Positions 7,900 through 17,373 of a stretch of 64,000 bases of DNA are shown in pieces (the stretch's first letter is position 1; every line of letters starts with the position of its first letter). The stretch covers positions 76,568 through 140,567 of the forward strand of contig CAZUYD010000001.1 of NCBI GenBank assembly GCA_964624825.1, written 5' to 3'. The position numbers were made by a program, and so were the translations under genes. The notes beneath the pieces were generated by a model, which was not told where the DNA came from, did no database searches, and worked only from the letters and a program-made list of their open reading frames with translations. Source of the stretch: Enorma sp964624825 (GTDB taxonomy: Bacteria > Actinomycetota > Coriobacteriia > Coriobacteriales > Coriobacteriaceae).

Positions 7900-9102
7900 C
7901 TAAAATGTCGTCTGGCGGCGTCGCCAGATAGACTGGGCGATGCCGATGATCATGCACTGGACAATCATAGACGATGACCCGAAGCTGATGAACGGCAATG
8001 GAATGCCCGTAATGGGCATAAGGCCGATGCACATGCCGATGTTCTCGAAGATCTGGAACATCCACATGCCCACGATGCCCACGCACACGAGCTTGAAGAA
8101 CAGCGAATCGCACTTTACGGCGATCCGGATAACCGAAAACATGAGCAGGGCAAACAGGCACAAAAGAACCGTGGCGCCCGCGAACCCGAAGGTCTCGCTC
8201 AATAGCGCGAACACGAAGTCGGTATGGTATTCGGGAAGAAAACCCGATGTAGCCTGCGTCGCGTTGCCGATGCCTTTACCGAAAAAACCACCAGACCCCA
8301 CCGCGATGAGCGACTGCTGCAGGTTATAGCCCGCCCCAGATGTATCAGCTTCCGGATCGAGAAAGACGAGCAGGCGGTTCATCTGGTAGTCCTTGATAAG
8401 CGAGCTGGAGTCGCCCCAGATGCTATCGATGATCGAATCCGTTGCGAGGATAACCGAGACAAGCCCGATGAGAAGCGCGATGGTCGAGAGCACCCATTCC
8501 TTGCGCGCTCCGCTCATCATGATTACGATGGCACCCGAGAAGAACACTACCAGACTCGAACCCAAGTCGCCCTGGATGATGACGCAGACGAAGGGTATCG
8601 CGAGCATGCCGCACATCTTGAGGTAGTCACGGATGGTGTCGATCTTGCCGTGGTATTGAGCGCCCAGCGACGCCATGAAGAATATCGTGACCACCTTGAC
8701 GAGCTCGACCGGCTGGAAGGTGAGGTTGATGCCGGGAAGCAGGATCCAGCCCGTCATGCCAGACGCGGTATACGAAAGCCCCGGAACATAGGGCAAAAAG
8801 ACAAGCACGATATCGATGGCCAGCAACGCGTGGGAGAAGTTCGCAAGGTTGGAAAGGTCGATATTCCAGATTACAATCGCGCTGACCACACCGATTGCGA
8901 TACCGAGTAGATGGCGCGAGAACGAAACTTCCGTGGCGGTCAGCGACGCGCACCACATGACCAACGTGCCATAGGCCAAAAGGCCGATCCACGCCACCAG
9001 CACGCCCAGGTTGACCTGTTGGCGCAGACTCCCCTTCGACGAGCTGATCTTCTTGTTCACGCGCTTGAGGCTACTCGCCGCGGCGCTTCCCTGTGCCGGC
9101 AT
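7900..9102 (-). CDS. rodA: RodA, SEDS peptidoglycan glycosyltransferase
   Basis: RodA polymerises lipid II for side-wall growth with its cognate PBP2. The 400-residue protein has about ten hydrophobic segments. SEDS signatures are visible: QPVELVKV, QGDLGSSLVVF with the key Asp, GSGGFFGKGIGNATQ, LPEYHTDFVFALLSE, and a C-terminal PFISFGSSSM. A basic N-terminal ~30 residues precedes the first membrane segment. It follows mrdA by 11 bp in the mreBCD-mrdA-rodA elongasome operon. The neighbouring PBP2 and Mre proteins make RodA the better call than FtsW. Confidence 0.94.
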   Translation of the reverse strand: MPAQGSAAASSLKRVNKKISSSKGSLRQQVNLGVLVAWIGLLAYGTLVMWCASLTATEVSFSRHLLGIAIGVVSAIVIWNIDLSNLANFSHALLAIDIVLVFLPYVPGLSYTASGMTGWILLPGINLTFQPVELVKVVTIFFMASLGAQYHGKIDTIRDYLKMCGMLAIPFVCVIIQGDLGSSLVVFFSGAIVIMMSGARKEWVLSTIALLIGLVSVILATDSIIDSIWGDSSSLIKDYQMNRLLVFLDPEADTSGAGYNLQQSLIAVGSGGFFGKGIGNATQATSGFLPEYHTDFVFALLSETFGFAGATVLLCLFALLMFSVIRIAVKCDSLFFKLVCVGIVGMWMFQIFENIGMCIGLMPITGIPLPFISFGSSSMIVQCMIIGIAQSIWRRRQTTF

Positions 9103-9113
9103 AGCTCACCTCG

Positions 9114-11174
9114 CTATCGCGTCTCATCGCTGCTGGCCGTATCGGCATCGTCGGGCGAATCGTAGATGACGCCGAGCACGTAGCGCACCGCATGGATGGC
9201 GCTCGTGCCGCCGAAGCCGCCCTCCTCGATGAGGGAGACGATAACGTACTTGGGATCATCATACGGCGCATAGCCTACAAACCAGGCGTAGTTATCCTCG
9301 TTTGAGCGCTCGCCCGTGCCCGATTTGCCCGCAACCTCGACCGGAAGGTTGGTGAAGTGAGCCGCGGTTGAAGAAGACGCCTCGTAGATGACGCCATACA
9401 GGCCACGACGAACCAGGTCGAGGTCGTCTTCTGAATTAACGCTTGCGGTCAAGCGCTCTTTTGATTCGCCGTCGTTGTATAGATAGGAGTCCTCACCCCG
9501 ACCGTCGCGCGAGAGCGCCGAGCGGAACACGTGCGGGGTGAACTCCTTGCCCCCGTTCGCAATGCCTGCATATACGCACGCCATCTGAAGCGGCGTGACG
9601 AGAATATCACCCTGCCCGATAACGATGTTGGACATATCGCCGGGGTTCCACGCGCGATCGGAATCGGAGTAGCTGGCGTAATACTCCTCTTTCCACTCTG
9701 CATCGGGCACCCGGCCACTCGACTCGCTCGGCAAATCGATGCCGGTTTTGCTTCCCAACCCCCAGCGGCGAAACATCTCTTGCAGGCCCTCAGGATTGTC
9801 GTCGTCGTAATAAAACCCGTGGCCGATATCGTAGAAAACCGGGTCACATGAGTTGATGATACCGCCTTCAAGGTCAAGCGAACCGTGGCCGGTAAGAAGC
9901 CAGCAGTGTTTGCCATACGCCTCGCCGTCACCTGTCCACCATCCGGTGCAGTTCGTGGTCTGCGTACTGGTGTAAATGCCGTATTCCAACGCGGCGAGCG
10001 CCGAAAGCGGTTTGATAGTCGAGGCGGACATATATTGCCCGCTGATCGAGCGGTTCAGAAGCGGGTTTCCGCTATCGTCGCTGTTCAATTGGCTCCATGC
10101 GTCATTTGAGATTCCGCCCACAAACACCGATGGGTCGAACGTGGGAGCGCTCGCCATGCCCAAGATCTCGCCGTTCGTGCAATCCATGCACAAGCAGACA
10201 CCGTATTCCGCGCTCGTGTACCCGTTATCATGGGCGATCTCGATGGCATATTCCAGACCGTCCTCGCAGGCTTGCTGGATGGTAAGGTCGAGCGTGAGGC
10301 TGATGTCGGTACCCGCGCGCGCCGGCACCTCCCCTACCTCCTCGGTCACGTTACCGCTCGCGTCAACCGTGACCGTCTGCTCGCCGCGGATACCCTGGAG
10401 CAGGCTTTCGTACATGCTCTCGACGCCCGCTTGGCCAACGATGTCACCCGATTGGTACTCGATGCTGTTCTGCGATTCATCGTCATCGTCGTCCTGCGAC
10501 GAAAGCTGCTCGGACGTGACGGTTCCGGTATAACCAAGCACATGGCAGGCAAGCGTTCCGTAAGGATATTCCCGCTCCGTCTCATCCTCGATATACACGC
10601 CGAGAAACTCCCCCGCATGCTCTTGGATGTAGGCAACGGTCGAGAGCCGCACATCAGACGCGATGGTACGCGCTGCTTGAGCGCTTTGGGTGCTGTCCTG
10701 GATGTTTCTCATCACAGCCATATAGGGCATACCGAGCACGTTCGCGAGATGCCTGACGAGCACCGTATCGCTCGCGAGGTCTCGATAGGCCGTCACGGCA
10801 AGTGAAGCGCGATTGCGCACGAGCTCGTTTCCGTTTCGGTCGAGGATGCGTCCCCTGGGCGCCGCGGTGGTGACCGTCCGGGTGAGGTTTTGCGTGGAAA
10901 GCTCGTCGTAGTAATCGGAGCTCACCATCTGCATGCTCCAGAGCTTCGCAGCGAGCGCGGCAAACATCGTGCCGACGCTGACCACGAGCATCGTAAACCG
11001 TCCCTTGTACGCGAGGCCAGCGGTATTTCCCTCGCCCTCGGAGGCGCGCGGACGGGTGCCGCCTTGCGTGTCAAACGTGAACTTTCCAGAGTAGCCGCGC
11101 ATTAAGATGAGCGAGCCCACGATGGCGCCGGCAAGGATGAGGCCGGCTATGATAACGAGCAGCTGGGCGTCCAT
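9114..11174 (-). CDS. mrdA: Penicillin-binding protein 2 (peptidoglycan transpeptidase)
   Basis: This class B PBP crosslinks peptidoglycan during elongation as RodA's partner. The 686-residue protein has an N-terminal membrane anchor, with a second hydrophobic segment near residue 60. A dimerisation domain follows (RGRILDRNGNELVRNR). The transpeptidase domain has SASTIKP (SxxK, nucleophile Ser), an SxN-like position near INSCDP, and KSGTGE (KTG-type). An Asp/Glu-rich insertion (SQDDDDDESQN) lies around residue 230. It is 12 bp downstream of mreD. Confidence 0.93.
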   Translation of the reverse strand: MDAQLLVIIAGLILAGAIVGSLILMRGYSGKFTFDTQGGTRPRASEGEGNTAGLAYKGRFTMLVVSVGTMFAALAAKLWSMQMVSSDYYDELSTQNLTRTVTTAAPRGRILDRNGNELVRNRASLAVTAYRDLASDTVLVRHLANVLGMPYMAVMRNIQDSTQSAQAARTIASDVRLSTVAYIQEHAGEFLGVYIEDETEREYPYGTLACHVLGYTGTVTSEQLSSQDDDDDESQNSIEYQSGDIVGQAGVESMYESLLQGIRGEQTVTVDASGNVTEEVGEVPARAGTDISLTLDLTIQQACEDGLEYAIEIAHDNGYTSAEYGVCLCMDCTNGEILGMASAPTFDPSVFVGGISNDAWSQLNSDDSGNPLLNRSISGQYMSASTIKPLSALAALEYGIYTSTQTTNCTGWWTGDGEAYGKHCWLLTGHGSLDLEGGIINSCDPVFYDIGHGFYYDDDNPEGLQEMFRRWGLGSKTGIDLPSESSGRVPDAEWKEEYYASYSDSDRAWNPGDMSNIVIGQGDILVTPLQMACVYAGIANGGKEFTPHVFRSALSRDGRGEDSYLYNDGESKERLTASVNSEDDLDLVRRGLYGVIYEASSSTAAHFTNLPVEVAGKSGTGERSNEDNYAWFVGYAPYDDPKYVIVSLIEEGGFGGTSAIHAVRYVLGVIYDSPDDADTASSDETR

Positions 11175-11186
11175 GATGTCTCGCCC

Positions 11187-11780
11187 CTACCGAAGGCTCC
11201 GCGTGCGCTTCTTCGCGTGCTTTCCCCGCTTGGTAGGGGAAAAGCGCGTACCGAGACCCGTTTTGCCGGAGAAATTCATGCCCGAGCCAGACGATCCGCC
11301 GCACGCCATGAGCGTAGGCGCCATGGCAAGAGCGGTGAGCGCCGTCGAGGAGACCGCATGCCCCAAAGAGGCGAGCAACGACCCTTCAGAACCGAGCACG
11401 ACGAGCGCGATTGCGTTCAAAAAGCATACCGCAGCGGAGAACGCGACAGTGAGGCGCATCGATGACCCCGAAAACCCGGAAGCGTTGGTGCCAGCGATGC
11501 TGGCAAGCGCGAACGACATAACGGTGAGCAGGAGCGTCATAAGCCCGACCGGCACCGCCGCGGTGAGGTCATAAAACAAACCAGAGAAAAACCCGACATA
11601 CACCGCCTGCGCGGCATTTCCACGCAGCGCGACGGTGCCCGCCAACACGATCATGAAGTTGAAGCGGCCGCCGAATATCGAGATTTGAGGCGAAAGCCCC
11701 ACCTGGAGCAGGCAGGCGGCAACGCCGAGCATGACGAGGATTCGCTGGTTCGCCGCGCCCTCGCGAAATTCCAACGCCAT
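11187..11780 (-). CDS. mreD: Rod shape-determining protein MreD
   Basis: MreD is a poorly conserved integral membrane protein of the elongasome. This 197-residue protein shows about five or six hydrophobic segments (VMLGVAACLLQVGL, FNFMIVLAGTVAL, VGFFSGLFYDLTAAVPVGL). The FYDL motif fits MreD. A basic C-terminus (KRGKHAKKRTRSLR) is likely cytoplasmic. The call depends mostly on position, 2 bp after mreC and 12 bp before mrdA, plus topology. Confidence 0.82.
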   Translation of the reverse strand: MALEFREGAANQRILVMLGVAACLLQVGLSPQISIFGGRFNFMIVLAGTVALRGNAAQAVYVGFFSGLFYDLTAAVPVGLMTLLLTVMSFALASIAGTNASGFSGSSMRLTVAFSAAVCFLNAIALVVLGSEGSLLASLGHAVSSTALTALAMAPTLMACGGSSGSGMNFSGKTGLGTRFSPTKRGKHAKKRTRSLR

Positions 11781-11782
11781 GC

Positions 11783-12826
11783 CTATGCACCCCCCTCGTC
11801 ATCCTCGGTATCCGAGGAGTCATCCGTTGCGTCATCGGTATCATCCGAACCATCGCCGGAATCTCCGTCGGTCGAATCAGAATCGTCATCCGAATCGGAC
11901 GAGGAGTCCCGCGTCGTGCCCTCCGGGTTTGAGTTCGCCTCAGCAACGTCCTCGTCACTCGCCTGCTGGTCATCGGTGAGCGACGTGATGACGAGCACCT
12001 CCTCGTTGGTTTCGGTATCAGATGTAGCCGGTGTTACCACAATGGTGTAATAGGTAGCATTGTCTGGCCGTGTGACAGACGAGACGGTACCGAGCAGCAA
12101 CCCCTTGGGATATGTCCCCCCGATGCCCGAGGTGACGATGATATCGCCTTCCTGAACGTCAGCTTCGACCGATACGTACTCCAGCCGAAGGGAGCCGTCC
12201 GCCTGCCCCTGCAAGATCCCCTGGGCGCGGGTGCTCTGGACCATCGCAGAAACGCCTGAGTTTTCATCGGTGATCAAGCGCACGGTCGATGTGCTCGAAG
12301 ACACCTCGATAATCTGCCCGATTACACCAGCCGAGTTGCATACGGGCATGTTGATGGCGAGCCCATCCGATGAACCCTTGTCGATCGTCACGGTGCGCGA
12401 CCACGCGTCGCTCGATTCCCCTACGATGCGCGCGGCGGTTGATTGCAGGTCATATGTCGATTGCAAATCGAGCAGCGCCTCGAGGCGCTCGGCGGTCGCC
12501 TCGGCCTCGGCGAGCTCGGCCACACGCGCGGTGAGCTCTTCATTTTCCGCCTTGAGTTCTGATAGGGTCTCGGTCGAGGCGGTAAGGTTGGCGAAGATGT
12601 TGCCCAACGCGCTGAAGGGCGAGGCGATAACCGAGCCGGCGTAGCGTACCGGACTCGTTATGGTCGACATCACCGATCGCGCCCCATGTATGGGTCCAGT
12701 CTCATCCTCACGAATGTAGAAGGTCAGAAGGAGGACCGATATGATGCACAGGACAACGAGCGGGCGAATCCCCGACGACTGCCCGCGATTGTTCAGGCTG
12801 GTTGAGAACCCCTGAGACTTCGGCAC
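11783..12826 (-). CDS. mreC: Rod shape-determining protein MreC
   Basis: MreC is a bitopic membrane protein linking MreB to PBP2 and RodA. An N-terminal membrane helix (PLVVLCIISVLLLTFYI) is followed by a coiled coil (about residues 75-115, ETLSELKAENEELTARVAELAEAE). The beta-barrel domain then follows with GSSDGL and GGTYPKGLLLG. The last ~65 residues are an unusual Asp/Ser/Thr tail with no predicted fold, so the protein is longer (347 aa) than many MreC. It lies 15 bp downstream of mreB. Confidence 0.93.
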   Translation of the reverse strand: MPKSQGFSTSLNNRGQSSGIRPLVVLCIISVLLLTFYIREDETGPIHGARSVMSTITSPVRYAGSVIASPFSALGNIFANLTASTETLSELKAENEELTARVAELAEAEATAERLEALLDLQSTYDLQSTAARIVGESSDAWSRTVTIDKGSSDGLAINMPVCNSAGVIGQIIEVSSSTSTVRLITDENSGVSAMVQSTRAQGILQGQADGSLRLEYVSVEADVQEGDIIVTSGIGGTYPKGLLLGTVSSVTRPDNATYYTIVVTPATSDTETNEEVLVITSLTDDQQASDEDVAEANSNPEGTTRDSSSDSDDDSDSTDGDSGDGSDDTDDATDDSSDTEDDEGGA

Positions 12827-12841
12827 AGGCTATGACACTCC

Positions 12842-13885
12842 CTAGGTGTTGCTCTGAACAAAACCACCGTCGAACGCATTCGCTTCGAGTACATGCGCAC
12901 AGCCGTTCACCACATTGTCGAGCGCTGTCGGGCTCACGTTGACGGACACGCCCGTCTCATCGCGCAAAAACACATCGAGACCACGCAGCAAGGCGCCGCC
13001 ACCGGTGAGCAAAATGCCGTAGTACATGAGGTCGGAAGCAAGATCGGGCGGTGTGGCGTCGAGCGCGTCTTTGACGGCCTTGGTCATATCCTCAAGTGGC
13101 TTCTGCAGGGCGCGGCGAATCTCCTCGCTCTCGATGCGCACCGTCTTGGGCAGGCCGGTAATCACGTCGCGGCCGTTCACCTCGACGTCGAGCTCATCTT
13201 TGAGCGGTACCGCGGAGCCCACCTTGATCTTTATGTCTTCAGCCGTGCGCTCACCGATGGCGAGGTTATAGGCATCACGAACATGCGTGAGAATCGATTG
13301 GTCGAACTCATCGCCCGCGATCCGGATGGACTGCGAGACGACGATGCCGCCCATGGCGATAACCGCGACCTCGGTGGTTCCACCGCCGATATCGATGACC
13401 ATGGATCCGGTCGGTTCCTCAACCGGAAGGTCGGCTCCGATCGCCGCCGCCATGGGCTCTTCGATGAGATATGCCTGACGTGCACCCGCAGACATCGTGG
13501 CCTCGAACACGGCGCGCTTCTCGACCGAGGTCACACCCGACGGAACGCACACCACCACACGCGGACGCGGGGTCCACGGATAGCGCTTCCCCGAAGCCTT
13601 GTCGATGAAATAGCGCAACATGGCTTCGGTCACATCGAAATCAGCGATGACGCCGTCTTTTAGCGGACGGACCGCTACGATGTTGCCCGGCGTGCGACCG
13701 AGCATGCGCTTCGCTTCGATACCAACCGCAAGGATGCGGTCGTCATTTCTATCGATGGCCACCACAGACGGTTCGCGGATGACGATGCCCTTCCCGCGCA
13801 CCGAAACGAGCGTGTTCGCGGTGCCCAGGTCAATCGCGAGGTCTCCCGCATATTGACCAAACAGCATGTCCATCAGTGAAAACAA
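12842..13885 (-). CDS. mreB: Rod shape-determining protein MreB
   Basis: MreB is the bacterial actin homologue that guides side-wall synthesis. Visible motifs are phosphate-1 (AIDLGTANTLV), ADFDVTEAMLRYF, the phosphate-2 block VIDIGGGTTEVAVI, and the adenosine motif LTGGGALLRGLD. The start is not obvious. An ATG at 13873 gives MDMLFGQYAG but has no close Shine-Dalgarno. A TTG at 13885 (FSLMDMLFGQ) has GGGAG 6 nt upstream and is preferred, giving 347 residues. First gene of the mre operon; a candidate promoter lies ~70 bp upstream. Confidence 0.95.
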   Translation of the reverse strand: MFSLMDMLFGQYAGDLAIDLGTANTLVSVRGKGIVIREPSVVAIDRNDDRILAVGIEAKRMLGRTPGNIVAVRPLKDGVIADFDVTEAMLRYFIDKASGKRYPWTPRPRVVVCVPSGVTSVEKRAVFEATMSAGARQAYLIEEPMAAAIGADLPVEEPTGSMVIDIGGGTTEVAVIAMGGIVVSQSIRIAGDEFDQSILTHVRDAYNLAIGERTAEDIKIKVGSAVPLKDELDVEVNGRDVITGLPKTVRIESEEIRRALQKPLEDMTKAVKDALDATPPDLASDLMYYGILLTGGGALLRGLDVFLRDETGVSVNVSPTALDNVVNGCAHVLEANAFDGGFVQSNT

Positions 13886-13955
13886 GATGCTCTCCCAGAA
13901 ATATCTATCACACCTGCGCAGCGACTGCACGGTTCGCATTCAGCATACTGCGTCA

Positions 13956-13985
13956 AGTGTAGCCCATACGCGACCGGATGGGCAA
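13956..13985 (-). promoter_or_regulatory. Candidate promoter of the mre operon
   Basis: The minus strand reads TTGCCC (13980-13985), 18 bp, then TACACT (13956-13961), about 70 nt upstream of the mreB start. It lies in the 194-bp gap after the TPR gene. The match is moderate and there is no extended -10. Confidence 0.4.
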
Positions 13986-14079
13986 AGCGAGCGCGACAGA
14001 TGCCGGCAAATAACATAAGCTGCATCACGAGCATCATCAAAACGGCATACTCAGCCATCGGAGCAGTTGCGCCGCCCGG

Positions 14080-15468
14080 TTATTCAGTCGTGCCGTCATC
14101 GGTGTCCGTGGTAGAACTATCGTCAACCGCGTCGTCATCCGTCGTTGCATCATCGGTCGAGTCATCATCGGTGCTGCTCGAAACCTGGTCGGTATCAAAA
14201 TGCACGCTGAACGAGCTCACGACCCAACCGATATGATTATCGCTGCGCACAAAGGTGACGTCATATTGCAGCGTGCCGCCCATTGAAAGCTCAACGGTCG
14301 CGAGCGCCGTGCTTTCGGTCATGGACTGATCCATGTTGGTGATAGTCGCGCTCGCACCATCGGGAATGGACGAGACGATCGAAGCCTTCGCAGAATCAGA
14401 CAGGCTCGACGCGAGGTATTGATCGGTATCCCCATCATTCGTCGCAGCGCTTATCAGGCCGCTCAGGGCATCCTGCTGCGAGGGGATGCCGAAGCCGCGG
14501 GTATAGGCGAACGCAAGCCCACCGATCGCCACGATGAGAATGAGCAAGATGACGAGAAAGACCTTGAGCCCCGTATGACGATGCTTGCGACGGACCCTCA
14601 TCTCCTGACGATCCTGCTGGATCAGCTCCGACTCGGTGAGCGTGAAGAAGCCCGTATCGGAAGGGTCAGGCATGAACTCGCCCGACTTTCCCATGGGATC
14701 GAGCGGATCGATTGTCGAGCCAAGCGCAGAAGCACTATCCGACGTCGGCGCCATTGCATTGTGAGCCGATACCGCATCGAGCAGATCTTGGGCGCGGTTG
14801 CGGGCATCGGCCTCATCGGAGGAAAGCTCGTAGAGGCCATCGGCCGTCGCCTGTCGAAATGCCTCAATTGCATCGGACGGACGATTTGCCGCAGCATATG
14901 CCGTGCCAAGTCCTGCGTTAATGGAATGGACGTCATCGCGAGGACCGGCGAAGTCGAGCGCGGTCCTATATGACTCGATCGCATCCTCGGGCCGGCCAAG
15001 CGCGACGAAGCAATCGCCGAGCTGTGCCAGCGCCGAAGCAGGCGCCGGGTTCGCGCCATCGATCGCGGCCTGGCGAAATGCCGTGCCCGCCTCGGCGGTG
15101 CGTCCGAGCGCCTTAAGTGCACGGCCGAGGCCAAGGTATGATTTATAGGGCGTTGCGTAGGAGCTGTCCTGCAGGGCCTCGTTGAAGCACCGCACCGCAC
15201 CGTCATTGTCGCCAGCAGCGGCGAGCGCCTTGCCCTCGTTGGTAAGCAGCGCACCGCGCTTGCCATACGCGGCATCGCGCAAGGCAAGGTCGTACGCGTC
15301 CGCCGCCTCGCGTGCGCGGCCGAGCTTCATAAGCGCATTCCCGCGGAGATGGTCGGCCTCCCCCGAGATCTCCGTCGCGTTCTTGCTGGCAGAGAAGAAC
15401 TGCACCGCGGTTGCGAAATCGCCTGCGCGGTACGCGCTGCGGGCGCGTTCAAGAAGATCAGTATTCAC
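14080..15468 (-). CDS. TPR-repeat membrane protein
   Basis: The 462-residue protein starts at a GTG with AAGGAG 5 nt upstream. Residues ~1-215 hold about six tetratricopeptide repeats (AYRAGDFATAVQFF, LMKLGRAREAADAYDLAL, LGRPEDAIESYRTAL), a protein-interaction scaffold. One transmembrane helix follows (FLVILLILIVAIGGLAFAY, after RRKHRHTGLK). The extracytoplasmic domain resembles a DUF4878/lumazine-like stalk, and the last ~40 residues are an Asp/Ser/Thr-only tail. By the positive-inside rule the TPRs face the cytoplasm. Specific role unknown. The neighbouring zinc-ribbon protein has the same plan of cytoplasmic domain, one helix and outer domain. Confidence 0.75.
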   Translation of the reverse strand: MNTDLLERARSAYRAGDFATAVQFFSASKNATEISGEADHLRGNALMKLGRAREAADAYDLALRDAAYGKRGALLTNEGKALAAAGDNDGAVRCFNEALQDSSYATPYKSYLGLGRALKALGRTAEAGTAFRQAAIDGANPAPASALAQLGDCFVALGRPEDAIESYRTALDFAGPRDDVHSINAGLGTAYAAANRPSDAIEAFRQATADGLYELSSDEADARNRAQDLLDAVSAHNAMAPTSDSASALGSTIDPLDPMGKSGEFMPDPSDTGFFTLTESELIQQDRQEMRVRRKHRHTGLKVFLVILLILIVAIGGLAFAYTRGFGIPSQQDALSGLISAATNDGDTDQYLASSLSDSAKASIVSSIPDGASATITNMDQSMTESTALATVELSMGGTLQYDVTFVRSDNHIGWVVSSFSVHFDTDQVSSSTDDDSTDDATTDDDAVDDSSTTDTDDGTTE

Positions 15469-15483
15469 GGTCGCTCCTTAAAC

Positions 15484-16035
15484 TCAAGCTGCTTCGTGGA
15501 CGATATCGATACGGTCGATCTCGTCTCCCGCGCGCAGCGCCCGGATAACATCAAGCCCCTCGATGGTCGTGCCAAACACCGTATATCCCGAATCGAGACC
15601 ATGTTGTGGACCGAGGCAGAAATAGAACTGAGAACCTGCGGAATCGGGGTCGGAAGAGCGCGCCATGGCCAGGGCGCCATCGACATGGCTGTTGCGCGGA
15701 TTCGTGTCGAACTCAGCCTTGATGCACCAGCCCGGGCCACCGGTTCCCGGCATGCCGTGTGCACCGGGCTTCCCCGCCGCAACGTCGGCAGGCGACATCT
15801 CCCGGGTGTTGGGGTCGCCGCCCTGGATAACAAAGCCCGGAACGTAGCGGTGAAACTTCGTATTGTCGTAAAACCCCATAGTCGCAAGCTCGCAGAAGTT
15901 TCCAACGTGGATGGGAGCCCCCGCGCCATCGAGCCGCACGCGAATGGTCCCTTTCGAGGTGATCAGTACGGCAACCTCATCGCCCTGAACCCGATACTCG
16001 GGCGTATGAAGCGTGCGATGCGCAGATCCAAACAT
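15484..16035 (-). CDS. Cyclophilin-type peptidyl-prolyl cis-trans isomerase
   Basis: Cyclophilins speed up proline isomerisation during folding. The 183-residue protein has the family blocks VGNFCELA, FHRYVPGFVIQGGDPN (Arg/Phe active-site region), MARSSDPDSAGSQFYFCLG and TVFGTTIEGLDVI. There is no signal peptide, so it is cytoplasmic. The N-terminal ~25 residues (HRTLHTPEYRVQGDEV) are an extension before the beta-barrel. It is 15 bp upstream of the TPR gene start and follows the zinc-ribbon gene after a 141-bp gap. Confidence 0.93.
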   Translation of the reverse strand: MFGSAHRTLHTPEYRVQGDEVAVLITSKGTIRVRLDGAGAPIHVGNFCELATMGFYDNTKFHRYVPGFVIQGGDPNTREMSPADVAAGKPGAHGMPGTGGPGWCIKAEFDTNPRNSHVDGALAMARSSDPDSAGSQFYFCLGPQHGLDSGYTVFGTTIEGLDVIRALRAGDEIDRIDIVHEAA

Positions 16036-16132
16036 GCTCTTCCTTCCTCGCGGTTTCGTACAATAATGCCCATTTTAGCAATAAGGCAGGTGTTTCACGA
16101 AATATGACTCACGTTCACCTGGATTGAAGGCG

Positions 16133-16154
16133 GAGCCCAGCGGTTATTGGGCTC
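16133..16154 (-). terminator. Hairpin after the zinc-ribbon gene
   Basis: A 7-bp perfect stem (GAGCCCA / TGGGCTC) with an 8-nt loop starts 23 bp after the stop codon at 16177. No U-tract follows, so termination is only possible, not shown. Confidence 0.4.
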
Positions 16155-16176
16155 ACGTCGCCGAGTTACGGACGGC

Positions 16177-17283
16177 TCACTGCTCGATGGGTTCCCACTG
16201 CGTGACGTACGCGTAATAGCTTTCCAAAGCGGAGCTGCCCGCCTCGCGCATAGGTGCGAGAATCTCGTCCTGATGGGCGGACATGCTCTCCCCATCGGCG
16301 TAACTCAAAGAGACATCCCAGGAATCACAAATCATATCCACGCGCTCATACATCCATTCCGCAAGCTGGCGCACATGGTCGCGATCTTCGGCGTAGACCG
16401 AGTCATCGGCAAGGCTCATCTCGTCGAGCTCGTCAATGATCTCCTGCAGCTCATCGCGGAGCGTGTAGGCCCCTTCGGATGCCTCCTGCCGTGTCGAAAG
16501 ACTCGACGCCAGATAATAGCTATTGAATGAATCGATGACGTCGGAAAAGCTGTCGCCATCGTTGATCGCGACAACTTGATCATATGCCGCACGGATCTGT
16601 TGATACGCCGCGGTATCAGACAGCGCCGTATCGACTAACGACTGATCCGCAGCGCCATCCTCATCTGCATCATCGGTTGCCGCGTCATCCTCATCATCCG
16701 TCGATTCATCCTGCGTGTCGCCCATACCCTCACGGCTGGGAAACATCTCCTCTGCCGAGGTGCACACCCATTCGTACACACCGGGCATGACGCCGAGCGG
16801 ATCAAGCGCAACAAACGCCGTACCACCGACGATCAGAGCGATAACAAACAACGCGATGAGGATACCCTTGATGGGGCGTTTGCGTTTATGATACGGATCA
16901 TTGGTTCGACCCGGCTTTTGGGCGGTGAGGTCATCACGGCTCAGCACGCTCGTCCGCGAAGGGTCGAGCGAATTGTTGAGAACGCTCTGCGCCGAGTGCG
17001 CCTCGACGCGGGGCAGCTCGGTCTCGATGGCAGCTTGGGTAAGCCGCGGAAAGCTCGCCGTCTTACCCGCCGCTAAATCGGATGCCGATGCGCTCGCCGA
17101 GAGAATGGCCGGCGCGGGTCTTCCACATTTGGGACAGGTGCGGTCTTGAGACGAAAGGCGCGCGCCGCAGCCATCGCAAAAGACAAGGTGCGACGGAGAG
17201 GACTCCAATTCCACCGGGGCATGGCAATGCGGGCATACCTTGGCATCACCATCGATCGTTTTGAGGCACTGGGGGCAGATCAC
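16177..17283 (-). CDS. Zinc-ribbon membrane protein, function unknown
   Basis: Two zinc ribbons open the 368-residue protein: CPQC...CPHC (residues 3-20) and CDGC...CPKC (about 36-53). A linker and one transmembrane helix follow (GILIALFVIALIVGGTAFVAL, after KRKRPIK). Then come an acidic Asp-rich stretch and a C-terminal domain rich in helices that should be outside the membrane. It starts at a GTG with GAGGT upstream. I do not recognise the C-terminal domain. Lone zinc ribbons on membrane proteins are common in Coriobacteriia and Firmicutes, and their partners are rarely known. Confidence 0.7.
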   Translation of the reverse strand: MICPQCLKTIDGDAKVCPHCHAPVELESSPSHLVFCDGCGARLSSQDRTCPKCGRPAPAILSASASASDLAAGKTASFPRLTQAAIETELPRVEAHSAQSVLNNSLDPSRTSVLSRDDLTAQKPGRTNDPYHKRKRPIKGILIALFVIALIVGGTAFVALDPLGVMPGVYEWVCTSAEEMFPSREGMGDTQDESTDDEDDAATDDADEDGAADQSLVDTALSDTAAYQQIRAAYDQVVAINDGDSFSDVIDSFNSYYLASSLSTRQEASEGAYTLRDELQEIIDELDEMSLADDSVYAEDRDHVRQLAEWMYERVDMICDSWDVSLSYADGESMSAHQDEILAPMREAGSSALESYYAYVTQWEPIEQ

Positions 17284-17373
17284 GTGCGGTTGACCTCATC
17301 TCTATGCGCTCGCCGCACACCGTGCGTCGGGAGCGAATGTCACATCATTCGTATTCCAGCATCTTACGTTATG

